NCBI GenBank assembly: GCA_902461475.1
Contig: CABPXX010000001.1
Coordinates: 1 to 17,941, forward strand
Direction of reading: 5' to 3'
DNA length: 17,941 bases
From: an uncultured Eubacteriales bacterium
Lineage (GTDB): Bacteria > Bacillota > Clostridia > Oscillospirales > Oscillospiraceae
Part shown: one piece after another, positions 5,695-12,990 of the stretch
Layout of the letters: each line of letters begins with the position of its first letter
Position numbering within the stretch: the stretch's first letter is position 1
Made by a program: the position numbers and the translations under genes
Notes under the pieces: generated by a model
Told to the model about the DNA's origin: nothing
Database searches by the model: none
The model's input: the letters and a program-made list of their open reading frames with translations, nothing else

Positions 5695-6387
5695 TTATGC
5701 ACCTCTGGGGTACTGCTCCAGAAGGGAGTGCTTGAGCTCCAGCATCATCTCCAGCCCCTCTTGGGTCGTGGAGAAAAATTCATTGCCAGACACCTGGGAA
5801 TAGGGGACATAGGTGCCATAGTCATCGCAGGACACCACCTCCATGGTGCCTAAATCCTCATAGCAGAAGAAGGGGGTGGGCGTGACCCGGGCGAAATTCG
5901 GCAGAAGATAGGTGGGGATGGTGGGGAAGCCATCTACGATTTCTGCCTGACCGGAGAGAAAGACCAGGTACTCTCGACCCGGTTGTGGGGCGTTGGTAAA
6001 GCCGTACTCCAGGGAACTGGGGTTGCGGTTGGGAAGGATGCTCCAGCCATTTTCCTTCCCAATATAGATGGTATCGCCCGGGGTCAGGCCCTCCCCCTTG
6101 AATACTTGGAGCACCTGGAACTTCTGCCGAGCGGCGTAGCACAGAGGCTCCAACTCCTCGGTGGGCGTGACCCGGGCGATGATGGGGGATTTGGGCAGCT
6201 CCTGGGCTGCATACTGGCACGCATCTGCACACATCTCTCCGGAGAGCTCCGCCACCATAAAGTCCTGGGTGTAGTTGGGCTGGGCGGTGAGGTCGGTGTA
6301 GGTGGAGCGGTACTTGACCCCGAACAGGCCGAAGCCCACCACCACCAGACCGATGAGAATGGGGGGAATCCATCGCAGTGGTTTCAT
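5695..6387 (-). CDS. Membrane-anchored extracytoplasmic protein, paralogue A
   Basis: A 230-residue protein with one N-terminal membrane segment (residues 7-24, IPPILIGLVVVGFGLFGV) and a predicted extracytoplasmic domain; no family is recognised. Its ATG overlaps the stop of the ABC ATPase gene (ATGA), and its ribosome binding site GGAGGA lies inside the last codons of that gene, so the two are translationally coupled. It shares blocks along its whole length with the next gene (4908-5615): LPKSPIIARVT, FQVLQVFKGEGLTPGDTIYI, EYLVFLSGQ, FFCYEDL and TTQEGLEMMLELKHSLLEQ. The domain is Pro- and aromatic-rich, like a beta-structured binding domain. Within an ABC/two-component locus it is a candidate accessory or sensing protein; this is inference. 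Confidence 0.87.
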   Translation of the reverse strand: MKPLRWIPPILIGLVVVGFGLFGVKYRSTYTDLTAQPNYTQDFMVAELSGEMCADACQYAAQELPKSPIIARVTPTEELEPLCYAARQKFQVLQVFKGEGLTPGDTIYIGKENGWSILPNRNPSSLEYGFTNAPQPGREYLVFLSGQAEIVDGFPTIPTYLLPNFARVTPTPFFCYEDLGTMEVVSCDDYGTYVPYSQVSGNEFFSTTQEGLEMMLELKHSLLEQYPRGA

Positions 6388-7019
6388 GACAATTCCTCCA
6401 ATCTTCCCTGTTCCATGCGGAACAGATGGTCGGACAGGATGCGGATATCCTCTTGGTTGTGGCTGGCCAGCAGGACGATGGCCCCCCGGGCCTTTTCTAC
6501 CAGAATTAAGTCCCGGATTTTTCGCACGCCGTCGTCATCCAGGCCGTTGGTGGGCTCGTCCAACATGAGCACATCCGGCTTTTCCATGATGGCCTGGGCG
6601 ATGGCCAGCCGCTGCTTCATGCCCAGGGAGTACTTGCGGTAGGTACGCTTGTCGTCAGGGTCCAGGCCCACCCGTTCGATGGCAGTTCGGATGTCTGCCT
6701 CCCCCGCCCGGCGGGTCAAGCCTGCCAGATAGCGCAGATTCTCCACCCCGGTGAGGTTGGGGTACATCCCCACGTGCTCCAGTACAATGCCCAGGCTGGG
6801 CAGGACGGCGAAGTCCTGGCCCAGCACCTGCCCGTCCAGGCTGACGGTGCCCCGGGTCAGCTTCATCAGCCCTGACAGGGCCCGGAACAGCATGGTTTTG
6901 CCGCTGCCGTTGCGGCCCACAAAGCCGTAGATGGTGCCCCCCTCTAGGGTGAGGTCCACGTCCTGGAGGATGGGTGCGCCGTGAATGGTCTTATATACAT
7001 GTTCTGCGGTGAGTTTCAT
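6384..7019 (-). CDS. ABC transporter ATP-binding protein (BcrA/peptide-resistance type)
   Basis: A 211-residue ATPase that powers the two membrane subunits encoded upstream. All motifs are present: Walker A GRNGSGKT (residues 35-42), a Q-loop region where the usual Gln is replaced (GIVLEHVGMYPNLTG), signature YSLGMKQR (about 131-138), Walker B VLMLDEP (about 150-156) and the switch His in ASHNQED. The signature has Leu-Gly-Met rather than Ser-Gly-Gly, as in many BcrA/lantibiotic-immunity ATPases. It is compact, as usual for ABC-2 exporters. GGAGGG precedes the start, which lies 5 bases after the stop of the upstream permease gene; its own stop overlaps the next start. Likely an exporter or immunity transporter for a peptide or antibiotic; the substrate is unknown. 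Confidence 0.94.
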   Translation of the reverse strand: MKLTAEHVYKTIHGAPILQDVDLTLEGGTIYGFVGRNGSGKTMLFRALSGLMKLTRGTVSLDGQVLGQDFAVLPSLGIVLEHVGMYPNLTGVENLRYLAGLTRRAGEADIRTAIERVGLDPDDKRTYRKYSLGMKQRLAIAQAIMEKPDVLMLDEPTNGLDDDGVRKIRDLILVEKARGAIVLLASHNQEDIRILSDHLFRMEQGRLEELS

Positions 7020-7024
7020 ATCCG

Positions 7025-7828
7025 TTACCCTCCATCCATTTCTGTTTTGAGTAAGTCATGGCGGCGGATTAACCAGCCGCCTACCGCTGCCACCACCACG
7101 GCGGCCAGGAGCAAAAAGGTCAGGGAGTCCCCCACAGACAGGGTATAGCTGGACGAGGGGAACAGGCTTCTGTGCCAGCTGAGGACCAGGCAGCTGACTG
7201 GATTGATGCGCAGGAACTGCTGGGCCAGTTCGGGCTGCTCGATGAGGGGGACCAGGGCGATGAGTGCGCCGATGCACGCCACCTGGACCCCGGCCAGGGC
7301 GGCAAAGGCGGCAGAGCTGCCCACATAGATGGCCAACAGATTGACGCCCAAGGTGAAGGCGAAGGTCCACAGACTCCAGAGGGTCAGGTGGGTCAGCAGG
7401 ATCGGAAGCCCCTGGGAGACATCGGTGATGGTCCAGCGCACCGCAGCCAGCCCCACCGCTGTGGCCAGCACCAGAGCCTGGTAGAGCAGGGTTTGCAGGG
7501 CCAGAATGCCGCACTCCTTCCCATACCATTTCAGGCGGTTGGGCATGCGGGAAAAGACATAGACGCTGGCAGTGCAGGTGTGGCGGGAGAGGGGGAAGCC
7601 CGCCCGGGCCTGGAAGAGCAGCGAGGGGAGCAGCCAAAGGGTGAGTTCCAGCAGTGCATGGAGGTTGATTTCCAAGGAAAAGTCTCCCCGGGCTCCGCTG
7701 AGTTGACACACCAGGGAGGACAGAGAGGTGACACCTCCATAGGGGTTGACGTAGGACCAGGACAGCCACAGCCCAAACAAGAGAGCGGCGGGGAGCATCC
7801 AGGCATTTTGCTTCAGCCGCATCCTCAT
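7025..7828 (-). CDS. ABC-2 type membrane subunit 2
   Basis: A 267-residue polytopic membrane protein. I start it at the ATG at 7828, which overlaps the stop of the preceding gene (ATGA) and follows AAAGGA; a start nine codons further upstream is possible but less likely. It begins MRMRLKQNAWMLPAALLFGL, a basic N-terminus running into the first membrane helix. About six hydrophobic segments follow, including LLELTLWLLPSLLF, LQTLLYQALVLATAVGLAAV, LWTFAFTLGVNLLAIYV and FLLLAAVVVAAVGGWLI, with a Cys-rich patch between the first helices. This is the layout of ABC-2 exporter subunits, without a sequence signature that names the substrate. Together with the gene before it and the ATPase after it, it forms a two-permease ABC exporter. 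Confidence 0.85.
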   Translation of the reverse strand: MRMRLKQNAWMLPAALLFGLWLSWSYVNPYGGVTSLSSLVCQLSGARGDFSLEINLHALLELTLWLLPSLLFQARAGFPLSRHTCTASVYVFSRMPNRLKWYGKECGILALQTLLYQALVLATAVGLAAVRWTITDVSQGLPILLTHLTLWSLWTFAFTLGVNLLAIYVGSSAAFAALAGVQVACIGALIALVPLIEQPELAQQFLRINPVSCLVLSWHRSLFPSSSYTLSVGDSLTFLLLAAVVVAAVGGWLIRRHDLLKTEMDGG

Positions 7829-8658
7829 GACAACCAGTCCTTTCGGGAAGCGCACAGGGTACCCACGATGACAAAGGTCAGCAGGGCCAAAATGACCACC
7901 CCAAAGACCAGGTCATTGCGGGGCTCTCCGTGGAAGAAGGTGACGTAGTGGGCCCAATATACATCAAAGAATTGAGACAGATATACCGACAGCTGGAGGA
8001 GGAGAAAAGCGGGGAGGAGGAGCACCACCCGGAATTTCACCCGCACCAAGGCGGAGAGGGTGGTGGTGGCAGCGGCCAGCAGCCCCATGACCATGCCGAA
8101 GTGGAGAATACCCACCACGGTGTAGAGGTAGGGGGAAATGCGGTAAATGGGATAGAAGAGAAAGTTTTTGGTGGTTTCGATATACTCCGAGCCGTACAGA
8201 TTCCCGTTTCCAAAGTCTCCGGCACCTTTGGGGGGGAAGGAGATGCAGTTCAAGGCCAGTTCAATGAAAAAGGGAACAGAAAACACCAGAGTGGTCACCA
8301 CGAATACGGCGGTGATCTTGGAAAACAGATAGGTGCGGGCGCCCAGCCGGGCCACCATGGCCACCGACTCCCCGGTGTGCTGCTCCTTGGACAGGGAGAG
8401 GGCGGCGGGGATGCAGATGAGCAGAGGGACCAGCTGTACCAGCATCATGATGGTGTCCGCCATGTAGTAGCTTCGGTTGTGGCTGAGGCTGAGCATTTTG
8501 GCGGGGTGATACATGAGCAGTGCGTCGGTGCCCTGGAACTCCAGCACGTTCTCCACGAAGTTGTTGAGGGCCAGGGCCAGCAGCAACAGGAAGGCCAGCA
8601 GGGCGCCCCACTGACTTAGGAGCAGCTTGATCTGGGTGCGGGTGGCTTTGCAGTACAT
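7825..8658 (-). CDS. ABC-2 type membrane subunit 1
   Basis: First gene of the minus-strand operon, 277 residues, with AGGAGGGAAT before the ATG. It has the ABC-2 exporter shape: a short cytoplasmic start, first helix WGALLAFLLLLALALNNFVE, an outside loop of about 45 residues, then LVQLVPLLICIPAALSLSKE, FVVTTLVFSVPFFIELALN, a second outside loop, GILHFGMVMGLLAAATTTLS, VVLLLPAFLLLQLSVYLSQF and LVFGVVILALLTFVIVGTLC. It is similar in size to the second membrane subunit but the two do not align closely by eye, so a heterodimer is likely. It is transcribed away from the response regulator gene, across a 189-base gap that holds the putative LytTR site. The substrate cannot be deduced. Confidence 0.86.
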   Translation of the reverse strand: MYCKATRTQIKLLLSQWGALLAFLLLLALALNNFVENVLEFQGTDALLMYHPAKMLSLSHNRSYYMADTIMMLVQLVPLLICIPAALSLSKEQHTGESVAMVARLGARTYLFSKITAVFVVTTLVFSVPFFIELALNCISFPPKGAGDFGNGNLYGSEYIETTKNFLFYPIYRISPYLYTVVGILHFGMVMGLLAAATTTLSALVRVKFRVVLLLPAFLLLQLSVYLSQFFDVYWAHYVTFFHGEPRNDLVFGVVILALLTFVIVGTLCASRKDWLS

Positions 8659-8739
8659 ACTCGATTCCCTCCTTTGGATTCCTATGGGGATTTGGTGTAT
8701 TCACTGTACCATGGAATCCCAAGGCAAAAAAGCCCTTTT

Positions 8740-8771
8740 GTCCAAGTGCAAGAAAATCCGGTCAAAGTGCG
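8740..8771. promoter_or_regulatory. Putative LytTR-regulator binding site (21-bp-period direct repeat)
   Basis: GTCCAAGTGCA (8740-8750) and GTCAAAGTGCG (8761-8771) are direct repeats whose starts are 21 bases apart, two helical turns. LytTR response regulators (AgrA, VirR, ComE) bind pairs of about 9-base direct repeats with this spacing. The site lies between the divergent ABC operon and the LytTR regulator gene, ending 12 bases before that gene's -35. Binding is inferred. Confidence 0.6.
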
Positions 8772-8783
8772 GACGGGGGGCGG

Positions 8784-8813
8784 TTGACGGCCCAGCAAGG
8801 GGGATGCTAAGAT
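8784..8813 (+). promoter_or_regulatory. Promoter of the response regulator-kinase operon
   Basis: TTGACG (8784-8789), an 18-base spacer and TAAGAT (8808-8813). The direct repeat at 8740-8771 sits immediately upstream, at about -80 to -50 from the likely start, a position typical of an activator. No strong minus-strand promoter was found for the ABC operon (best -10 guess TACAGT at 8708-8703), which would fit activator dependence. Confidence 0.6.
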
Positions 8814-8847
8814 ATTTTTGAACAGAAAACCGGGGGGAGAAGTGGCG

Positions 8848-9546
8848 ATGAACGTACTGATTTGCGATGATGAGCCCGTATTTTTGGAGCAGGTGCGGGA
8901 GCATGTTCAAGCGTACCTGGCCCAACGGGGCATTGTCGCCCACCTGGACACCGCCACCGACCCCCGGCAGGTGATGGACAGCCAGACGGCCTACACCCTG
9001 GCCTTTCTGGACATTCAGATGGAGGGTGTGGACGGCATTACCCTGGCCCACGAGCTCAAACGCCGCAACGGCAAGGTGGCCCTGTTCTTTGTCACCGCCT
9101 ACCGGGAGTACCAGGACGACGCCATGGACCTCCACGCCTTCCGCTACTTGGAAAAACCCTTTGACCCGAAGCGGCTGTGTGCAGGGCTGGACAAGGCCAT
9201 GGAGTACATTGACGGGGCCTATGTGGATGTATTCGTGTACAACCAGCAGGCCCAGGTGCGGGTGCTGGCAGATGATGTACTGTACGTCACCCGGGAGAAC
9301 CGCCGAGTGGTGGTGGTAACCCAGGCCCAGCGGTATGTCACGGGAGATCGTCTGGAGGTGTGGGAGGAGAAGCTGCCCAACCTGTTTTTCTATCCCGTCC
9401 ACAAGTCCTTTCTGGTCAACCTCCACCATGTGACCAAATATGCCTATTCCGAGCTGTATCTGGTGACCGGAGAGCGTATCCCCATTGCGCCCCGGCGACA
9501 GGCGGCCTTTCACAAATACTGGTTTGACTATTTGAGGAGGCGATAG
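8848..9546 (+). CDS. LytTR-family response regulator
   Basis: A 232-residue response regulator of the AlgR/AgrA type. I start at the ATG at 8848 after GGGGGGAGA; a TTG 30 bases upstream is not needed and has no ribosome binding site. The receiver domain (1-120) has the acidic pocket ICDDE (Asp7, Asp8), phospho-acceptor Asp55 in LAFLDIQM, Thr in FFVTAY and Lys103 in YLEKPFD. The C-terminal LytTR DNA-binding domain (about 135-232) has DVLYVTRENRRVVVVT, then FFYPVHKSFLVNLHHV and the closing RIPIAPRRQAAFHKYWFDYL. It lies 2 bases before the sensor kinase gene and is divergent from the ABC operon, its likely target. A 21-bp-period repeat in the intergenic gap is a candidate binding site. Confidence 0.95.
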   Translation: MNVLICDDEPVFLEQVREHVQAYLAQRGIVAHLDTATDPRQVMDSQTAYTLAFLDIQMEGVDGITLAHELKRRNGKVALFFVTAYREYQDDAMDLHAFRYLEKPFDPKRLCAGLDKAMEYIDGAYVDVFVYNQQAQVRVLADDVLYVTRENRRVVVVTQAQRYVTGDRLEVWEEKLPNLFFYPVHKSFLVNLHHVTKYAYSELYLVTGERIPIAPRRQAAFHKYWFDYLRRR

Positions 9547-9548
9547 GA

Positions 9549-10907
9549 ATGATTGAACTGTTTGGAGAGTGGAACTTCGCCACCTCTCCGGTGGTGGCCT
9601 TGCTGGAATTGGTGATCATGTATCTGTTCTTTTCTCGGCTGGCAAAGCCGCGGATACCCGAATGGGAGTTGCTGTTGCTGGGCCTTACGGTCTTGGTGGT
9701 ACAACCCATGCTGGTGGCGGAACTGTCCCATATGGGAATGTCTGTATGGAAAGCTTCTGGTGTGGGCACCTTTTTTGTCGTCTGTTTTGCCATGGGCTGG
9801 CTGGCCTTCCAAATTTCACCCTGGAAGGTAGTGGGATACGCAGGGGTTCTCGCCATCCTGCGTGTGCTGGCGGCGGTGATTGCCAACGAATTTTTGTTCA
9901 AGCAGCATGGGGATTTTTTTGAGGCGTTGGATATGACGGAAGCGGCGCTCTCCTGTCTGCTCTTTGAACTGGGAGCTCTGGTGATTGCCAATCTGGTGGC
10001 AGGCGATAAGGGGCGGCCCAAGCTTCCGGTGCCTGTGTATCTGTGTCCTGCCGCTGTTCTGGCGGGGGTGATATGGCTGGCCAAAGGCATAGCCCAGGAG
10101 CCGGTGACCATGTCCGGGCGCACGATGATGTTGGTGGTCAGCATGGCCCTGTGCGTGGCCACGGTAGTGGTGGTGTTGGTGTACCAGCTGGGGTGGGAGC
10201 GGAAACGGATTGCCTTGGCCCAGCGGCAAAAGGAGGAGCAGCTCCAGATCGAACGGTCCTATTATGAGATCTTGGAACGGCAGAACCAGCAGCTGAGAAG
10301 CTACGCCCACGACGCCAAAAATCACCTGGAGGCCATCCGAAACCTGAACCAAGACCCCAAGGTGGAGCAATACATCGCCCAGATGGAGCAGCAGCTCCAG
10401 GCATACACCCGCCGCTGCCACAGCGGCAACCGGGCCCTGGACGTGATGGTGGACAAGTACGTCACCGCCTGTGAGCTGAAGAACATCACCTTCACCTATG
10501 ATGTGCAGCTGTGCAACCTGGAGGGCGTGGAGGATTTCGACCTGGTGGCCATTCTGGGCAACCTCCTGGACAACGCCCTCACCGCCGCTCAGGACTCCCA
10601 GGAGCGGTGGATGGAGCTGGCCACCGCCCTGCGCAATGGCTACCAGGTGGTGGTAGTGGAAAACAGCTGTGATCGGCCCCCTATTGTGGGAGAAGAAGGG
10701 CTGCGCTCCACTAAGGCAGGGGGAGAGGACCACGGGTTCGGTCTGAAAAGCGTGGCCAAGGCCCTGAAAAAGTATGAAGGGGACTTCCAGTGGGACTATG
10801 ACCCGGAGAAGCGGCGGTTTACCATGACCGTGATGATCGGGCAGGAGGAGAAAAAGGGTGTCCCCGTCTCTCAAAGCAGAGTGGGAGACCATGTCCCGGG
10901 CATTTGA
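9549..10907 (+). CDS. GHKL-domain (AgrC-like) sensor histidine kinase
   Basis: A 452-residue membrane kinase, cognate to the LytTR regulator encoded 2 bases upstream. The first 220 residues hold about six hydrophobic segments (for example ALLELVIMYLFF, ELLLLGLTVLVVQPMLVAEL, VGYAGVLAILRVLAAVIANE, MMLVVSMALCVATVVVVLVY), the peptide-sensing layout of AgrC-type kinases rather than a single extracellular domain. A helix leads to the phospho-acceptor in SYAHDAKNHLEAI (His254). The ATPase has N-box ILGNLLDNALTAA (Asn338, Asn342) and G-box DHGFGLKSVAKAL (395-407). The length is normal. No peptide-pheromone gene like agrD lies next to it, so the signal may be an exogenous peptide or antibiotic, possibly the ABC substrate; this is inference. 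Confidence 0.94.
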   Translation: MIELFGEWNFATSPVVALLELVIMYLFFSRLAKPRIPEWELLLLGLTVLVVQPMLVAELSHMGMSVWKASGVGTFFVVCFAMGWLAFQISPWKVVGYAGVLAILRVLAAVIANEFLFKQHGDFFEALDMTEAALSCLLFELGALVIANLVAGDKGRPKLPVPVYLCPAAVLAGVIWLAKGIAQEPVTMSGRTMMLVVSMALCVATVVVVLVYQLGWERKRIALAQRQKEEQLQIERSYYEILERQNQQLRSYAHDAKNHLEAIRNLNQDPKVEQYIAQMEQQLQAYTRRCHSGNRALDVMVDKYVTACELKNITFTYDVQLCNLEGVEDFDLVAILGNLLDNALTAAQDSQERWMELATALRNGYQVVVVENSCDRPPIVGEEGLRSTKAGGEDHGFGLKSVAKALKKYEGDFQWDYDPEKRRFTMTVMIGQEEKKGVPVSQSRVGDHVPGI

Positions 10908-10910
10908 CGG

Positions 10911-10939
10911 TTGTGTTTCGGTGCCAAACGGGATATACT
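10911..10939 (+). promoter_or_regulatory. Promoter of the Septu-like operon
   Basis: TTGTGT (10911-10916), a 17-base spacer and TATACT (10934-10939), starting just after the kinase stop codon. No terminator separates the kinase gene from the defence genes, so some read-through is also possible. Confidence 0.65.
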
Positions 10940-10977
10940 GATACAAAAGCTCAGACTCCCCCATTAGGAGGTTTTTT

Positions 10978-12273
10978 ATGTTTTTCATGGACAAAGCTTT
11001 TATGGGCAACGCTTGTATGGACAAAGCTTGTACTTGTATGGACGCAACCTTTATGACCGCCCTGCATATCCGTCACGTTCGGCACCTAAAGGACATTCGC
11101 ATTCCCCTTTCCACCCAGGAGAGGAAATCTCTTATCCTGACTGGTAAGAATGGCAGCGGGAAAACCAGTGTGTTGGAGACCTTGGAGAAGTTTTTGGAGT
11201 ATTTGGTTTCTCAAAACTTTCAATCTCGGGAGACCATTCAAGAACTTATCACGATGTATAGAAGGCATGCCGACGAAGATGGCGGAACAGAGCAGAGTAA
11301 GATAAAAGCGCTGGAGAATGAAAAAAGTGCTGAATACTGGGAAGAGAGGCTTCGGTGGTGGGAGGACGGAGCTGTTGGAGAATGTACCTCCTATGCTGAT
11401 TTGCGTAGAAAATATGGTCAGGGAGACTATATCCTTGCCTACTATGGCGACCGCAGAGAAATTAAAGTAGAAATCTCCAAAAACATTGAAAAAGTGGACC
11501 TGAAAGAGGTCTATACCCTTACCGAGCGGCCCAGCCAGCAGTTGGTGAAGTACCTGGTGAACTTAAAGACCACCCAAGCCTTTGCCCAGACCAGCGGGGA
11601 CCAGCAGCGGGCCCGGGAGATTCAGGACTGGTTTGACCGCTTTGAAGGAGTCCTGCGCACCATCTACGGGGACGAGTCCCTGGTGTTGCAGTTCGACATT
11701 GAGACTTTCCAGTTCACCATAAAGCAGGACAACCGGGAGCCCTTCGACTTCAATTCCATGTCCATGGGCTATGCGGCGGTGTTTGACATTGTGGGCGACT
11801 TGATGATGCGCATGGAGAAGCGGCGGCGGTACGATGTAGAGGGGCTAGTGCTCATTGATGAGATTGAGTCCCACCTCCATGTGGAGCTACAAAAGAACAT
11901 TGTCCCTATTCTCATGCAGCTATTTCCTAACATCCAATTTGTCCTCACCACCCACTCCCCCTTTATCTTGAATTCTACCCCCAATGCGGTGGTGTATGAC
12001 TTGGAGAAGGGCACCCTGGTGGAAGAGGGCCTTACCAACTTGCCCTATGAGGGAGTCGTGGAAGGGTATTTTGGTGCAGATTTGCTGTCCCAGGAGTTGC
12101 GGGAGAAGTTCAATGAGTATCGGACCTTGGCCCAAAAACCGGATTTGACCGATGATGACTATGCCAGACTGGCGGAGCTGGAGATGTATCTGGACGAGGT
12201 GCCCGACTATCTGGCTTTGGACTTTGCCACAGAATACAGCCGCTTGAAGCTGGAACTGGACCAGCGGGGGTGA
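10978..12273 (+). CDS. ptuA: Septu-type anti-phage ATPase (PtuA-like)
   Basis: A 431-residue ABC-fold ATPase, paired with an HNH nuclease gene 4 bases downstream, the layout of a Septu anti-phage system. In that family the ATPase assembles with the nuclease PtuB and controls its attack on DNA. Motifs seen: Walker A GKNGSGKT (56-63), a long central insert with charged helices (about 80-200), an ABC-signature-like SMSMGYAAVF (260-269), Walker B LVLIDEIESHLH (291-302) and switch His in LTTHSPFI (His326). The C-terminal 80 residues are helical and acidic. The ATG at 10978 follows AGGAGG (10966-10971). The first 25 residues are odd: pentapeptide repeats MDKAF, MGNAC, MDKAC and MDATF precede MTALHIRHVRHLKD, where such ATPases usually begin, so the ancestral start may be 11053. 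Could instead be another OLD/RecF-like defence ATPase, but the HNH partner favours Septu. Confidence 0.85.
   Translation: MFFMDKAFMGNACMDKACTCMDATFMTALHIRHVRHLKDIRIPLSTQERKSLILTGKNGSGKTSVLETLEKFLEYLVSQNFQSRETIQELITMYRRHADEDGGTEQSKIKALENEKSAEYWEERLRWWEDGAVGECTSYADLRRKYGQGDYILAYYGDRREIKVEISKNIEKVDLKEVYTLTERPSQQLVKYLVNLKTTQAFAQTSGDQQRAREIQDWFDRFEGVLRTIYGDESLVLQFDIETFQFTIKQDNREPFDFNSMSMGYAAVFDIVGDLMMRMEKRRRYDVEGLVLIDEIESHLHVELQKNIVPILMQLFPNIQFVLTTHSPFILNSTPNAVVYDLEKGTLVEEGLTNLPYEGVVEGYFGADLLSQELREKFNEYRTLAQKPDLTDDDYARLAELEMYLDEVPDYLALDFATEYSRLKLELDQRG
10987..11052 (+). repeat. 15-nt in-frame tandem repeat at the ptuA start, one ATG per unit
   Basis: Units are ATGGACAAAGCTTTT (10987), ATGGGCAACGCTTGT (11002), ATGGACAAAGCTTGT (11017), then ACTTGT, then ATGGACGCAACCTTT (11038). 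Each full unit starts with ATG and encodes five residues, so a change in copy number would keep the reading frame. All lie between the single AGGAGG site and the likely ancestral start MTALHIRH at 11053. Confidence 0.8.
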
Positions 12274-12277
12274 CGGG

Positions 12278-12931
12278 GTGGTTAAGATCGAGAGAACCTC
12301 TGCGGCCCCGGCATCTCTGGCCATAGAAAAGGCCAAACAGAGCGGTACATACCGAGGGGATGACGTGATGCGGCAGTTGAAAGCGGATTTTCACGGGAAA
12401 TGTTATCTGTGTGAGATCGATGAGCTGCAAAGTGTTGAGATCGAGCACTTGAAGGCCCACCACAATGGAGCGGACCGGGACCGGATGTTTGACTGGAATA
12501 ACCTGTTTTACAGCTGTGCCCACTGCAACGGAGTAAAAAACCGGGCGGAATATGAGGAGACCATTCTGGACTGCTGCCAAGTGGACCCGGAGGAATATCT
12601 GTCTCAGCAGTTGGTGGACGGACATGTGCAGGTGAAGGCGTTGCAGCCGGAAGGGGAGAAGACCGCTCAGTTAGTCACGGAGTGCTTTGAGCGGGCCAAC
12701 ACTGGCATCCGTGTCGTTGAGTGTCAAACCCGGGTGGATGCTCTGCAAAAGACCATGAATGCGCTGTTTCGCAGCCTGAATAGCTACCGGAAAAGACCCA
12801 CGCCCAGGACGTTGCGCGCCCTGCGGGGAATGCTCAGCCGTAGCTATAAGTTTGCAGGATTTACCCGTGCTTATGTGCGAGAGCATCTGGAGGACTATCC
12901 CCAGTTGGAGGAGTGTGTGTCACTGGGGTAA
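12278..12931 (+). CDS. ptuB: Septu-type HNH endonuclease (PtuB-like)
   Basis: A 217-residue HNH nuclease, the probable effector of the Septu pair, expected to cut nucleic acid once phage infection relieves control by the ATPase. It starts at GTG 12278, 4 bases after the ptuA stop, with GGGGG (12266-12270) as ribosome binding site; no ATG suits. The N-terminus KIERTSAAPASLAIEKAK is typical of the family. The zinc/HNH core is complete: CYLCE (Cys42, Cys45), VEIEHLKAHH (His57), FDWNNLFYSCAHCNGVKN (Asn75, Cys80, His82, Cys83). The helical C-terminal half (about 100-217) likely contacts the ATPase. The TPP riboswitch promoter begins 23 bases after its stop and no terminator lies between, so read-through into the thiamine operon is possible. 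Confidence 0.9.
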   Translation: MVKIERTSAAPASLAIEKAKQSGTYRGDDVMRQLKADFHGKCYLCEIDELQSVEIEHLKAHHNGADRDRMFDWNNLFYSCAHCNGVKNRAEYEETILDCCQVDPEEYLSQQLVDGHVQVKALQPEGEKTAQLVTECFERANTGIRVVECQTRVDALQKTMNALFRSLNSYRKRPTPRTLRALRGMLSRSYKFAGFTRAYVREHLEDYPQLEECVSLG

Positions 12932-12954
12932 GCTGCAGGTGGTTTGGAATGGTG

Positions 12955-12983
12955 TTGACAGCCGCCGAAAAAAGGACTATACT
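12955..12983 (+). promoter_or_regulatory. Promoter of the thiamine operon
   Basis: TTGACA (12955-12960), a 17-base spacer and TATACT (12978-12983), close to consensus. The expected start at about 12990 is right before the riboswitch aptamer. Confidence 0.88.
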
Positions 12984-12990
12984 GGCATGT

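Noticed and set aside
10908..10977. Possible AgrD-like pheromone gene after the kinase
   Set aside because: The gap is only 70 bases and contains a promoter and a ribosome binding site but no small open frame that starts and ends properly.
10978..12931. Retron (the PtuAB pair as retron effectors)
   Set aside because: No reverse transcriptase gene lies in the window, and there is no room for a retron RNA before the ATPase gene.
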